Source of the DNA: Porphyromonadaceae bacterium
GTDB taxonomy: Bacteria > Bacteroidota > Bacteroidia > Bacteroidales > Paludibacteraceae
Assembly: GCA_905372135.1 (NCBI GenBank)
Contig: CAJPNS010000015.1
Location: forward strand, 1-22,146
Reading direction: 5' to 3'
DNA: 22,146 nt
The translations under genes and the position numbers were made by a program. The notes under the pieces are model-generated. The model saw only the letters and a program-made list of their open reading frames with translations, had not been told where the DNA came from and made no database searches. This document shows, in pieces, positions 7,816 through 15,667 of this stretch. The number at the start of each line of letters is the position of its first letter. Within the stretch, counting starts at the first letter, position 1.

Positions 7816-8787
7816 TTATTCGAAACATTTTTTTTTACCATAAATAGTCTCTATAATTTCCCAACCTGCCACTAAATCGAAATGATTGATATCTGAAAAA
7901 TTATACTTATCTGTGGAAATAGTATTTTTCCCTGAAAAATCAAAAACATTTTGTTGCCCAAAGATGGTGTATAGCTCTTGCAAATCATAATGATGTATTT
8001 TAGTTTGTTCATATGAAGGCGTTATTACTATTTTATATTTGCTATGGTGCTTTTGCAAAATCCTTTGAATATCAAGTAAAAACGCCTTTTTTTCACTATC
8101 TATAAGTGGTGGACTTAATGTTTCAACAATATTATCGCTAAAATTATCTCTGTTTATCAAACTATCTTGCTTAGGTGGAGTTAAGTAATTCTCTCTATTC
8201 CCATTATTCCAATCATTAGAGATAGTATCGAATTTCACACTCTCTCTATTGCAAAGGATTTTGTCTTTTATGGATTTGAATATCTCGCTTGGCTTTAGAT
8301 ATGCCAAAAACATATTGTAGTGATAAAATAATTTAGACTTACCCGTAATATCATAATGCTGTATGGTTATAGCCTTGTGTGATTCTTGCTCTTTGACAAA
8401 ACTACTCGGAATATCTATTAGAATGATAATATTTTTTAAAGATACACCGTGAGAATCGAGATAATTCAATTTTCGACAAGTACCCATAATTGTCTCACTC
8501 CATGCCTGAAACAAAAATTGATTGTCTTCCTTATCGAGATATTGCTTCCATTGGTAAGTATTAATACCGCAACCTCGTGAACTGCATAAAATAAAGGAGT
8601 TGTATCTATGTTTAGCATAGTTCTTTTTGAACAACTCTACCGAAATATACTCTCGATTGACTGGCGAAATATTTTTTAATTCAAACGGATATATTGTTTT
8701 GAATGGGTCTGTGTAGAAATATATCGCTATAATCAACACAATAGAACCCCCAAAAAACAGACAGGTTTTTATCAAGAACTTTTTCAT
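7816..8787 (-). CDS. SGNH/GDSL-like envelope protein partnered with MBOAT
   Basis: 323-residue protein with one N-terminal membrane segment (about residues 5-25) and a probable periplasmic domain. It has two marks of the SGNH fold: a serine block FILCSSRG (S69/S70, equivalent to the GSSR or GDS nucleophile block) and a C-terminal D299-I-N-H302 (the DxxH catalytic dyad), about 20 residues before the end. Such proteins are commonly encoded next to MBOAT acyltransferases and are thought to complete acyl transfer to an exported glycan, as AlgX/AlgJ and DltD do for their partners. The gene starts 7 bases after the MBOAT stop, with AAAGG just upstream of the ATG, so translation is likely coupled. 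The overall sequence looks AT-rich and low in TCG serine codons relative to neighbours. The substrate is unknown. Confidence 0.7.
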   Translation of the reverse strand: MKKFLIKTCLFFGGSIVLIIAIYFYTDPFKTIYPFELKNISPVNREYISVELFKKNYAKHRYNSFILCSSRGCGINTYQWKQYLDKEDNQFLFQAWSETIMGTCRKLNYLDSHGVSLKNIIILIDIPSSFVKEQESHKAITIQHYDITGKSKLFYHYNMFLAYLKPSEIFKSIKDKILCNRESVKFDTISNDWNNGNRENYLTPPKQDSLINRDNFSDNIVETLSPPLIDSEKKAFLLDIQRILQKHHSKYKIVITPSYEQTKIHHYDLQELYTIFGQQNVFDFSGKNTISTDKYNFSDINHFDLVAGWEIIETIYGKKKCFE

Positions 8788-8794
8788 TTGACCT

Positions 8795-10252
8795 TTAAAA
8801 TTGAAAATAAATAAATGACTGACTGCTTGCTCTAAACTCTAAAATAATAATAATAATAGCCACATATATAACCCATCTTACAGCAGTAACCTTAATGTTC
8901 CCCATTTCTAAAGCAAATGCTTTTTTTCTGCCAATCCATTCTACAATTATCATCAAACCAATGCATAACAATGTTTTTTTCAATCCTATCATATATTGTG
9001 GTATGGTAAACAATGAACCATTAAACATATTCATTAGATAGTTGACGGCAATTGTCATCGAATCGGCTCTAAAAAATATCCAACCAATTACAACTAAAAA
9101 GAATGTTGTACCCATTTGAACCATCTCTTTTATGTTTGGCAACAGTCTATTTTCGGCAACGATATTGGTATTTTTTCTGTTTTTATTGAGTAGTATTAAT
9201 GGCATAAAAAGCAAAGCATGAAAAACTCCCCAAGCAATAAATGTCCAATTAGCACCATGCCAAAATCCGCTTATAGTAAATATTATCAATGTATTGCGTA
9301 TTACCTGCCACTTATTGCCCCTACTACCTCCGAGTGGTATATAAACGTAGTCGCGAAACCACGTGGTAAGCGAAATATGCCAACGTCTCCAAAATTCTGC
9401 AATATCACGAGAGAAGTACGGAAAAGCAAAGTTTCGCATTGCATTGATTCCAAAGAGTCGAGCGGTACCTATCGCAATATCCGAATAACCTGAAAAATCT
9501 CCATAAATTTGAAATGTGAAAAAGATTGCTCCTAAGAGTAAAGTAGACCCTGTTTGTGTCTGTGGATTATCAAAAGCCATACTCACATAAGAGGCACAAT
9601 TGTCGGCAATAACAATTTTTTTAAACAAGCCCCAAAGAATCTGCCTCAATCCGTCGGCTGCCTTATCGTAGCTGAAAACCCTTTTTTTATAGAATTGAGG
9701 TAATAGATTTGTCGCTCTCTCGATAGGACCTGCCACTAAAAGTGGGAAAAAACCAATGTATGCAAAGAAAGCAACTATATCATTAGTCGGTTCAATTTTT
9801 CGCCTGTATACATCGATAGAGTAACTAAGAGCCTGAAAGGTATAAAAACTAATCCCTACAGGTAAAATAATATTCAACGTTTGTACATGTAAATCAATAC
9901 CTACCGACGAAAAAGCAGCGGTAAAGCTATCTACAAAAAAATTATAGTATTTAAAAAAGAACAAAACTCCAAGATTAAGCAGTATATTACTGATACTTAT
10001 AAACTTACGCGACAAATACGGATAAGGCTTGTTTTCATTATCGATTCTTTGCATAAGCAATCCGCTTGCCCAAGAACAGAATGACGTGAAGACGATCATC
10101 AAGAGAAAACGCCAATCCCACCAGCCATAGAAGACATAAGAGGCTATAATGATAAAAATGTTTTGTCCCTTCAGATTGCGTTGAAATACAAACCAATACA
10201 GAATAAAAACTATCGGTAAAAAAATCAAAAATGAAATAGAATTAAACAACAT
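8795..10252 (-). CDS. MBOAT family O-acyltransferase (AlgI/DltB type)
   Basis: Polytopic membrane protein of 485 residues that would move an acyl (often acetyl) group across the membrane for modification of an exported polysaccharide or cell-wall polymer. Family marks in order are SYVFYGWWDWRFL near residue 38, LPVGISFYTFQALSY near 130-143, GPIERA near 175, GDFSGYSDIAIG near 251-262, FWRRWHISLTTWFRDY (H292), and SGFWHGANWTFIAWG with H332, the position of the essential MBOAT histidine. The C-terminal end FIYFQF is typical of Bacteroidota members. The gene starts downstream of its own promoter (10355-10385) with a leader of about 95 bases, all within the right direct repeat. The SGNH-like gene follows 7 bases after the stop. 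The acyl acceptor cannot be inferred. Confidence 0.93.
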   Translation of the reverse strand: MLFNSISFLIFLPIVFILYWFVFQRNLKGQNIFIIIASYVFYGWWDWRFLLMIVFTSFCSWASGLLMQRIDNENKPYPYLSRKFISISNILLNLGVLFFFKYYNFFVDSFTAAFSSVGIDLHVQTLNIILPVGISFYTFQALSYSIDVYRRKIEPTNDIVAFFAYIGFFPLLVAGPIERATNLLPQFYKKRVFSYDKAADGLRQILWGLFKKIVIADNCASYVSMAFDNPQTQTGSTLLLGAIFFTFQIYGDFSGYSDIAIGTARLFGINAMRNFAFPYFSRDIAEFWRRWHISLTTWFRDYVYIPLGGSRGNKWQVIRNTLIIFTISGFWHGANWTFIAWGVFHALLFMPLILLNKNRKNTNIVAENRLLPNIKEMVQMGTTFFLVVIGWIFFRADSMTIAVNYLMNMFNGSLFTIPQYMIGLKKTLLCIGLMIIVEWIGRKKAFALEMGNIKVTAVRWVIYVAIIIIILEFRASSQSFIYFQF

Positions 10253-10406
10253 AAGTCAAATCAAATATACTTATAATCAGTATAATGGTTTAGGGATGTA
10301 TTTTGTTTTTAAGTTCAAGATAATTTTACGAGATTGATTCCTCAAAATTTGGGGCAAAAGTAGATATAAATTCCGATTTATGCAATCGGCTTAAACTACT
10401 AATATA
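10209..10406 (-). repeat. Direct repeat, right copy (198 bp)
   Basis: Contains the first codons, the leader and the promoter of the intact MBOAT gene. The other copy is at 7562-7732. The shared end is marked by TATATTAGTAGTTTA on the minus strand, after which the two flanks are unrelated. The remaining stretch to the nuclease stop (10407-10479) shows nothing I can name. Confidence 0.92.
10355..10385 (-). promoter_or_regulatory. Promoter of the MBOAT/SGNH operon
   Basis: Minus-strand TTG (10383-10385), 20 bases, then TACTTTTG (10355-10362). Both parts match the Bacteroidota consensus. Transcription would begin near 10348, leaving an unusually long leader of about 95 bases before the ATG at 10252. 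The 20-base string GAATTTATATCTACTTTTGC covering the -7 element is also found upstream of nifJ. Confidence 0.7.
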
Positions 10407-10479
10407 GGAGCACAAGGAACTAACAATCTCGATAAAAGCTCACAATCATCACACACCGATAGGAACAATACTCTACCAA

Positions 10480-13362
10480 TCAATATATTCCGCATATTTT
10501 CTTAAAGTCGCAATACCTACATTTTTCTATCTGCCTATTGGCTGAAAATGGCAGACTAGGGTCGAAAATACTTTTTAGCTTTTCTATCATAAGTGGCTCG
10601 AAATCATCTGCCACACGCCGAAAATCGGATATATCCACCTTGTCGTTTTTGATATTTATATAAGGTGTCTCATCGGCTCTAAGCCTCGGCAAATAGAGCA
10701 ATAGCGGGGTTACACAACGGTCGGGATATTTTTTCGATATCACCGAAGCATAATACAACGACTGCAAAATATAAGCGGTTTTACTAACTCCTTTGTTATC
10801 TGCATTATCAAAAAGCGAAGGTATGTCTTTACACTCATGCACACGATTCGATGTCTTATAGTCGTCTATGAATAACGTATTGTTTTTTAGACGTATACGG
10901 TCGATATATCCACCAATATTTACAGACAAATCCGCTGTCAGCTTTACCGAAGTTTTACAGAAATCTTCCATCGATACTACTGTAAATGGCGCATTTACAG
11001 CATCGAAGCGTAATAAAAAAAGGATAAATCGGTAAGCGACATCGAAATATATTAGCTGTTCGCCATTATAATCCGATTTTGGAGTGCTTCTCTTAAAATA
11101 TTCATGGCTAAATGCCATTTCTAACATATCTTCTAATTTTGCCCTATTATCTATATAGCTCTCAATCTGTAGTTTACAAACATCAAACGGAGCGAACGAA
11201 TTTGCTCCGCGCTCTGCAATTAGTGGGTCGATATTACCTATCTTCCTATAAATTAATTCGATAGTACGATGAATTATAGTACCCAAAATCTTATTATCGA
11301 GCTTGTCTGTAAACTCATCGAGTACCCTGATATCCTCCACATATTGCAAATAAAACTTAAAAGGGCAATCTATAAACGTATTCAGAGCCGACGGCGATAT
11401 ATTTCTCCCTCTCTCTGACGTAGAGAAAGTTTCTCGTAGTTTTCTTAATATCTCAGGAGTTTTTTCGATTGTTATAGGCTCTGTAGCAGTCGGTTGGAGG
11501 TCGTTTTGCAACGTTATACGTTTAATTTTATCACAATAAGGCAGTTCCGTAAGTATTTGCATTAGAAATCGGCTCATTTCCGATTTCGACGTCTCTTTCG
11601 ACGAGGTGCTATACAGAAAAGTTATATTCTCAGAGCGCTGTAATAATCTATAGAAATAGTATGCAAAAATTGAATCTTGATACTCTAATGTATTCATACC
11701 TATATTTTTACGTATAAAATACGGTATAAAAGAGGTTTGAGCATCGACCTTAGGCATAATCCCCTCATTTATAGATACTACCAATAAGTTTTTAAAATCG
11801 AGATTACGTGTCTCGAGCATCCCCATCATTTGCAGCCCCATAGCAGGTTCTCCATGGAAAGGCACGCTACCCGTATTAAGCAACCGTTTTAGCAGCGATA
11901 CGAAAGTAGGTAGCGTTACATCGAGATATCCGCTATTGATGAGGTCTGCCAAGCGATTGATGATACAGAACACTCGAAAAATAGCCTCATTCATAAGGTT
12001 GTCTCGAGTAAAATCTTTATGAGTGTCCTTCGTCGCAACACCTATTTTTTCTACTATATCGAGCAGATAATCAATCATTTCGTTAGTACTATTTACCACC
12101 CTCAATATAGGTAAACCAAACTCTTCGGGCGAAATATAAAAGAGATTGTCGGCTACGATACTATCTTTTATTTGCTGCGATTCGCTGTAAATCAGCGAAG
12201 TATAATGATGTTCGAGAACAGAAATCACATACGGATAGTAAAATTTATTATTTGCAATCCCTTTGCGTTGCAGCTCCAAAAGCCTCAAGACAAAATCGTA
12301 TATAGGAGTCTGATTTAGAGGGAATCCCATTGTAACATTCACCTTATCGACCACTTCCGGCACAAGCCACAATGCAGGCAACAACATTTGCTCGTTGCAA
12401 AATACTATGGCAGTATCCGGATTGTCCCACTCTTTGACATTCAGACTGTTTATAAACGTAGGGATATAGCCCACTTGTGCCACATCTGTGTCTGCCGATA
12501 CTATGGAAATATTCTTTTCTCGCGCTATGTTGTTGGTATCGAACGTGGTTGCTTGTGGAAATTTTTGTATGTTTTTTCGGATAAATTGCCCCGCCTCTAT
12601 AACTCGATTGTCGGTATAATAATCATCACAATCCCAATAAAACAGACTTTTGTCTTTAAGCGCCTCTAAAAGAGCCTCTTCGCTCGGCGACAACACATTG
12701 AATCCAACAAACACGTAATGTGCTTTATCATAGACTTTTACATTTGCAGATATATTTTCGACTACATCTCGGCATATCATACCACTATAAGCCAGCCCCT
12801 TAGACGAGAGGGCGTTTTTGAAGTCTTTATACACTTCTCTAAGTACCGACCATATCGATAAAAAATTGTCTTTTAGCTGAGTACGATTAGTTTTTATATC
12901 TACAAAAAAACGATTAAGCAGCTCTACTTGCTCCGAGGTAAGATGTTCGAACTTATCGCTAAGTTGCTCAAGATCATATATATTCTGATACACCAACGAT
13001 GGGTCTATCAGATAATTGTCTATATCGTTGAAGTCGCTCAGCAATATCTCTCCGAAAAACAAAAACTCATCTAAAGTCTCTACCTGATTTTTTTCTCTAT
13101 TTCTATAAAAATGCTCTATATAAACATTGTATAATATGGAGACTAACAATAGATTATCGGCTATCGTAAGTGAAGTTGCTTTCGAGAATAGAGACTGCAA
13201 ATCTTCGTATTTCGGGGAAAATATAGGCTTATCAGAGATTTGAGAAATATATTTATCGAAAAATATACTCGAACGTATATTTGGAAACACTAAAACCACA
13301 TCAGACAGGTCGTTGTGGAAGCGTTTGAGAATATCTTGTGCTACGAGTTTCAGAAATTGCAT
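10480..13362 (-). CDS. PD-(D/E)XK nuclease, AddB-like subunit of a recombination helicase-nuclease
   Basis: Probable second subunit of an AddAB-type complex that resects double-strand DNA ends for recombination. With the ATG at 13362 the product is 960 residues beginning MQFLKLVAQDILKRF. The N-terminal LVFPNIRSSIFF block corresponds to the degenerate helicase region of Bacteroidota AddB homologues and has no Walker A lysine. The nuclease domain is C-terminal: H698 in GTIIHRTIE, D821 in GYIDRIRL, D834-Y-K836 in FIDDYKTS, and Q867-xxx-Y871. Cysteine 666 (FIDCPFKFYL) with C948, C951 and C957 (CRYCDFKKIC) form the four-cysteine iron-sulfur signature of AddB nucleases. The frame remains open to a TTG at 13398, but that codon lies inside the -7 promoter element, so the later ATG is chosen. 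The expected UvrD/AddA helicase partner is not in the window. Confidence 0.88.
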   Translation of the reverse strand: MQFLKLVAQDILKRFHNDLSDVVLVFPNIRSSIFFDKYISQISDKPIFSPKYEDLQSLFSKATSLTIADNLLLVSILYNVYIEHFYRNREKNQVETLDEFLFFGEILLSDFNDIDNYLIDPSLVYQNIYDLEQLSDKFEHLTSEQVELLNRFFVDIKTNRTQLKDNFLSIWSVLREVYKDFKNALSSKGLAYSGMICRDVVENISANVKVYDKAHYVFVGFNVLSPSEEALLEALKDKSLFYWDCDDYYTDNRVIEAGQFIRKNIQKFPQATTFDTNNIAREKNISIVSADTDVAQVGYIPTFINSLNVKEWDNPDTAIVFCNEQMLLPALWLVPEVVDKVNVTMGFPLNQTPIYDFVLRLLELQRKGIANNKFYYPYVISVLEHHYTSLIYSESQQIKDSIVADNLFYISPEEFGLPILRVVNSTNEMIDYLLDIVEKIGVATKDTHKDFTRDNLMNEAIFRVFCIINRLADLINSGYLDVTLPTFVSLLKRLLNTGSVPFHGEPAMGLQMMGMLETRNLDFKNLLVVSINEGIMPKVDAQTSFIPYFIRKNIGMNTLEYQDSIFAYYFYRLLQRSENITFLYSTSSKETSKSEMSRFLMQILTELPYCDKIKRITLQNDLQPTATEPITIEKTPEILRKLRETFSTSERGRNISPSALNTFIDCPFKFYLQYVEDIRVLDEFTDKLDNKILGTIIHRTIELIYRKIGNIDPLIAERGANSFAPFDVCKLQIESYIDNRAKLEDMLEMAFSHEYFKRSTPKSDYNGEQLIYFDVAYRFILFLLRFDAVNAPFTVVSMEDFCKTSVKLTADLSVNIGGYIDRIRLKNNTLFIDDYKTSNRVHECKDIPSLFDNADNKGVSKTAYILQSLYYASVISKKYPDRCVTPLLLYLPRLRADETPYINIKNDKVDISDFRRVADDFEPLMIEKLKSIFDPSLPFSANRQIEKCRYCDFKKICGIY

Positions 13363-13395
13363 CTCATTAAACGATATATTGGTTTGAGAAAGGCA

Positions 13396-13403
13396 CAAAA
13401 TTA
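13396..13403 (-). promoter_or_regulatory. -7 promoter element for the AddB-like gene
   Basis: Minus-strand TAATTTTG matches TAnnTTTG. No TTTG is seen at the usual upstream distance. Transcription would begin near 13389, which places the alternative TTG start (13398) upstream of the RNA and supports the ATG at 13362. Confidence 0.5.
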
Positions 13404-13415
13404 ATCATTTTTTCG

Positions 13416-13423
13416 TACTTTTG
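13416..13423 (+). promoter_or_regulatory. -7 promoter element for the YitT-family gene
   Basis: TACTTTTG matches TAnnTTTG, 20 bases before the ATG at 13444. No good -33 half is visible. Only 12 bases separate it from the oppositely directed element at 13396-13403. Confidence 0.55.
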
Positions 13424-13443
13424 TAGCTTAAAAATATTCGTAT

Positions 13444-14328
13444 ATGAGATTAGCAAATATTCCCACAAATTTCGTTCCAAAGTCTATGTATCCTACTATA
13501 AAAGAATACATTACTATCACTTTTGGACTTATCTTAGTCTCTTGCGGTTGGAAGTGGTTCATAATACCTCACGAGATTGCAGGCGGCGGCGCCACGGGTT
13601 TTTCCGCCATTATCCAATTCGGATTTGGTATACCTATCTTCGTCACTTACTTTGTTATAAATAGTGTACTGATAGTCTTAGCAATAAGGCAACTTGGATG
13701 GGCTTTTTCGATAAAAACCATTTTTGCCGTTGTAGTACTTACTATCGCTTTCGCACTTAACCCTCAGCTAGTTGATATAAAAGACCCCTTTATGTCGGTC
13801 ATAATCGGTGGTTTATGCAATGGAGCAGGTCTGGGCATAGTCTTTCTAAGCAACGGAAGTACAGGCGGTACCGATATTATTGCCAAAGTAATAACTCAAA
13901 AACGCAATATCACACTCGGACGAGTGATATTGTATATCGACCTCTGTATTATATCGTCGTCGATACTTTTGCCCAACGGCTCTATCGAAAAGGTGATATA
14001 TGGTCTTGTGTGTATGACAGTTACCACACTTACAGTCGATATGGTGGTAAACGGTGTACGTCAGAGCGTGCAGTTCTTTATATTTTCTTCGGAATACGAA
14101 AAAATCGCTGATGCTATCACACACCAACTCGGCAGAGGCGTAACTATGCTCGATGGTATCGGCTGGTACTCAAAAGAACACGTGAAAGTACTTACCACTC
14201 TGGCACGTAAAAACGAATCGGTAAAAATATTTAAAATCATCAAAGATATAGACCCAAATGCCTTTGTATCACAGACTTCTGCTATCGGTGTATATGGCAA
14301 AGGATTCGATATAATGAAGACAAAATAA
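13444..14328 (+). CDS. YitT family membrane protein (DUF161/DUF2179)
   Basis: 294-residue integral membrane protein of the YitT family, whose biochemical role is not established. The N-terminal two thirds contain about five hydrophobic segments with family marks: FIIPHEIAGGGATGFSAI, then SNGSTGGTDIIAKVI, a repeat of the same GG(A/T)xG type motif. The last 80 residues form the soluble DUF2179 domain, with RGVTMLDGIGWYSKEHVKVL and a terminal SAIGVYGKGFD. It is the first gene of a plus-strand series. The ABC ATPase gene follows 13 bases after its stop, so the two are very probably cotranscribed, but they are not known partners. Confidence 0.9.
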   Translation: MRLANIPTNFVPKSMYPTIKEYITITFGLILVSCGWKWFIIPHEIAGGGATGFSAIIQFGFGIPIFVTYFVINSVLIVLAIRQLGWAFSIKTIFAVVVLTIAFALNPQLVDIKDPFMSVIIGGLCNGAGLGIVFLSNGSTGGTDIIAKVITQKRNITLGRVILYIDLCIISSSILLPNGSIEKVIYGLVCMTVTTLTVDMVVNGVRQSVQFFIFSSEYEKIADAITHQLGRGVTMLDGIGWYSKEHVKVLTTLARKNESVKIFKIIKDIDPNAFVSQTSAIGVYGKGFDIMKTK

Positions 14329-14341
14329 ATTTCGAGCGGTA

Positions 14342-14992
14342 ATGATAGAAGCAAAAAATATTCATAAAAGTTTTGGCTCATTACACGTACTTAAAGGTGT
14401 AAACTTAAATATAAAAGAGAATGAAATAGTTACCATCACCGGAGCATCGGGAGCAGGTAAGACTACCCTACTTCAAATACTTGGTACTCTCGATAATGCC
14501 GACGAAGGAAGCGTTACCATAAATGGAATACAGACAAACAGCCTCAGTACTAATAAGTTATCGGAATTTCGAAATACTATGATAGGCTTTGTATTTCAGT
14601 TTCACCACCTACTACCCGAATTTACTGCATTGGAAAACACTATGTTGCCATATCTTATAAAGACAGGCAACTTCAAGGAAGCAAAATCGAAAGCGATAGA
14701 AATACTATCGTACCTAAATCTTTCCGACCGACTCGAACACAAGCCCAACGCTCTATCGGGAGGCGAAAAGCAACGAGTAGCCGTAGCCAGAGCATTGATA
14801 AACAGACCCAAAGTAATATTTGCCGACGAACCAAGCGGTAGCCTCGACAGTAAAAACAAGCAAGAGCTCCATCGATTGTTGTTCAATATCAGAGCCGATT
14901 TTTCGACAACTATACTGATAGTTACTCACGACAAGGAACTTACGCAAATAGCCGACTACTCGCTCGAAATGGCTGACGGGCAATTTATATAA
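14342..14992 (+). CDS. lolD: ABC transporter ATP-binding protein, LolD-like
   Basis: Cytoplasmic ATPase that would power release of lipoproteins from the inner membrane to the Lol carrier. The 216 residues contain all nucleotide-binding elements: Walker A GASGAGKT at 34-41, Q-loop Q86 in FQFHHLLPEFTALEN, signature LSGGE at 138-142, Walker B VIFADEP ending at 164, D-loop SGSLD, and switch histidine H196. The Q-loop neighbourhood is very close to LolD. The LolC/E-type permease is not adjacent, which is usual in Bacteroidota, so a role in another MacB/FtsE-like export system cannot be excluded. It lies between the YitT gene (13 bases) and wbpD (27 bases). Confidence 0.85.
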   Translation: MIEAKNIHKSFGSLHVLKGVNLNIKENEIVTITGASGAGKTTLLQILGTLDNADEGSVTINGIQTNSLSTNKLSEFRNTMIGFVFQFHHLLPEFTALENTMLPYLIKTGNFKEAKSKAIEILSYLNLSDRLEHKPNALSGGEKQRVAVARALINRPKVIFADEPSGSLDSKNKQELHRLLFNIRADFSTTILIVTHDKELTQIADYSLEMADGQFI

Positions 14993-15019
14993 AACTATCA
15001 ATCTAATTATCACTCAAAT

Positions 15020-15595
15020 ATGAACTATTTCAAACATGAATCCGCATACATCGACGAAGGCTGTACGATAGGCGACGATACCAAAATATGGCACTTCTCT
15101 CATATAATGAGTGGTTGCAAGATAGGCAACAGCTGCAACATAGGGCAAAACGTGGTAATCTCACCAAATGTAGTCATCGGCAATAACGTGAAGATACAGA
15201 ACAATGTATCGGTATATACCGGTGTAGTATGCGAAGACTACGTGTTTCTGGGTCCGTCGATGGTTTTCACAAATGTAATAAACCCGCGAAGTGAGGTAAA
15301 CCGTCGCGACGAGTTTATGACTACAATCATCAGACGAGGAGCATCGGTCGGAGCAAATGCTACTATCGTATGCGGCAATGAAATAGGAGAATATGCCCTC
15401 ATCGGAGCAGGAGCGGTAATAACCAAGCCTGTAGCTCCTTACGCATTGGTAGTGGGCAATCCGGCTCGTCAGATAGGATGGGTGAGTCGTCGTGGGCATA
15501 GGTTGCACTTCGACGCAGAAGGAATAGCCGTTTGCAAAGAAACGAACGAGAGATACCGACTGAGTAATGGTAATGTGGTATTAATCAAACAATAA
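15020..15595 (+). CDS. wbpD: UDP-2-acetamido-3-amino-2,3-dideoxyglucuronate N-acetyltransferase (WbpD/WlbB-like)
   Basis: Acetyl-CoA-dependent enzyme that adds the 3-acetamido group in the pathway to UDP-2,3-diacetamido-2,3-dideoxyglucuronate. The 191-residue protein is a left-handed beta-helix: hexapeptide repeats run from about residue 13 to 145 (IGDDTKIWHFSHI, IGNSCNIGQNV, IGNNVKIQNNVSVY). The family-specific string FLGPSMVFTNVINPRSEVNR is followed by further repeats and VGNPARQIGWVSR. These match the WbpD/WlbB subfamily more closely than general sugar acetyltransferases. The next gene encodes the oxidase of the same pathway, which supports the call. The dehydrogenase (WbpA) and aminotransferase (WbpE) steps are not in the window. 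Confidence 0.88.
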   Translation: MNYFKHESAYIDEGCTIGDDTKIWHFSHIMSGCKIGNSCNIGQNVVISPNVVIGNNVKIQNNVSVYTGVVCEDYVFLGPSMVFTNVINPRSEVNRRDEFMTTIIRRGASVGANATIVCGNEIGEYALIGAGAVITKPVAPYALVVGNPARQIGWVSRRGHRLHFDAEGIAVCKETNERYRLSNGNVVLIKQ

Positions 15596-15667
15596 ACCGT
15601 AAAAAATTTTATCGACAAAATTCATAACACACACATAAATAACAAATATACAGTAAGATAATCTATT

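Noticed and set aside
7562..10406. Insertion sequence or composite transposon around the MBOAT module
   Set aside because: No transposase gene, no terminal inverted repeats and no short target duplications are visible; the repeats are copies of the MBOAT 5' region itself.
13363..13398. TTG start adding 12 residues to the AddB-like protein
   Set aside because: The TTG is the end of the -7 promoter element (13396-13403), and the ATG at 13362 gives the usual family N-terminus.
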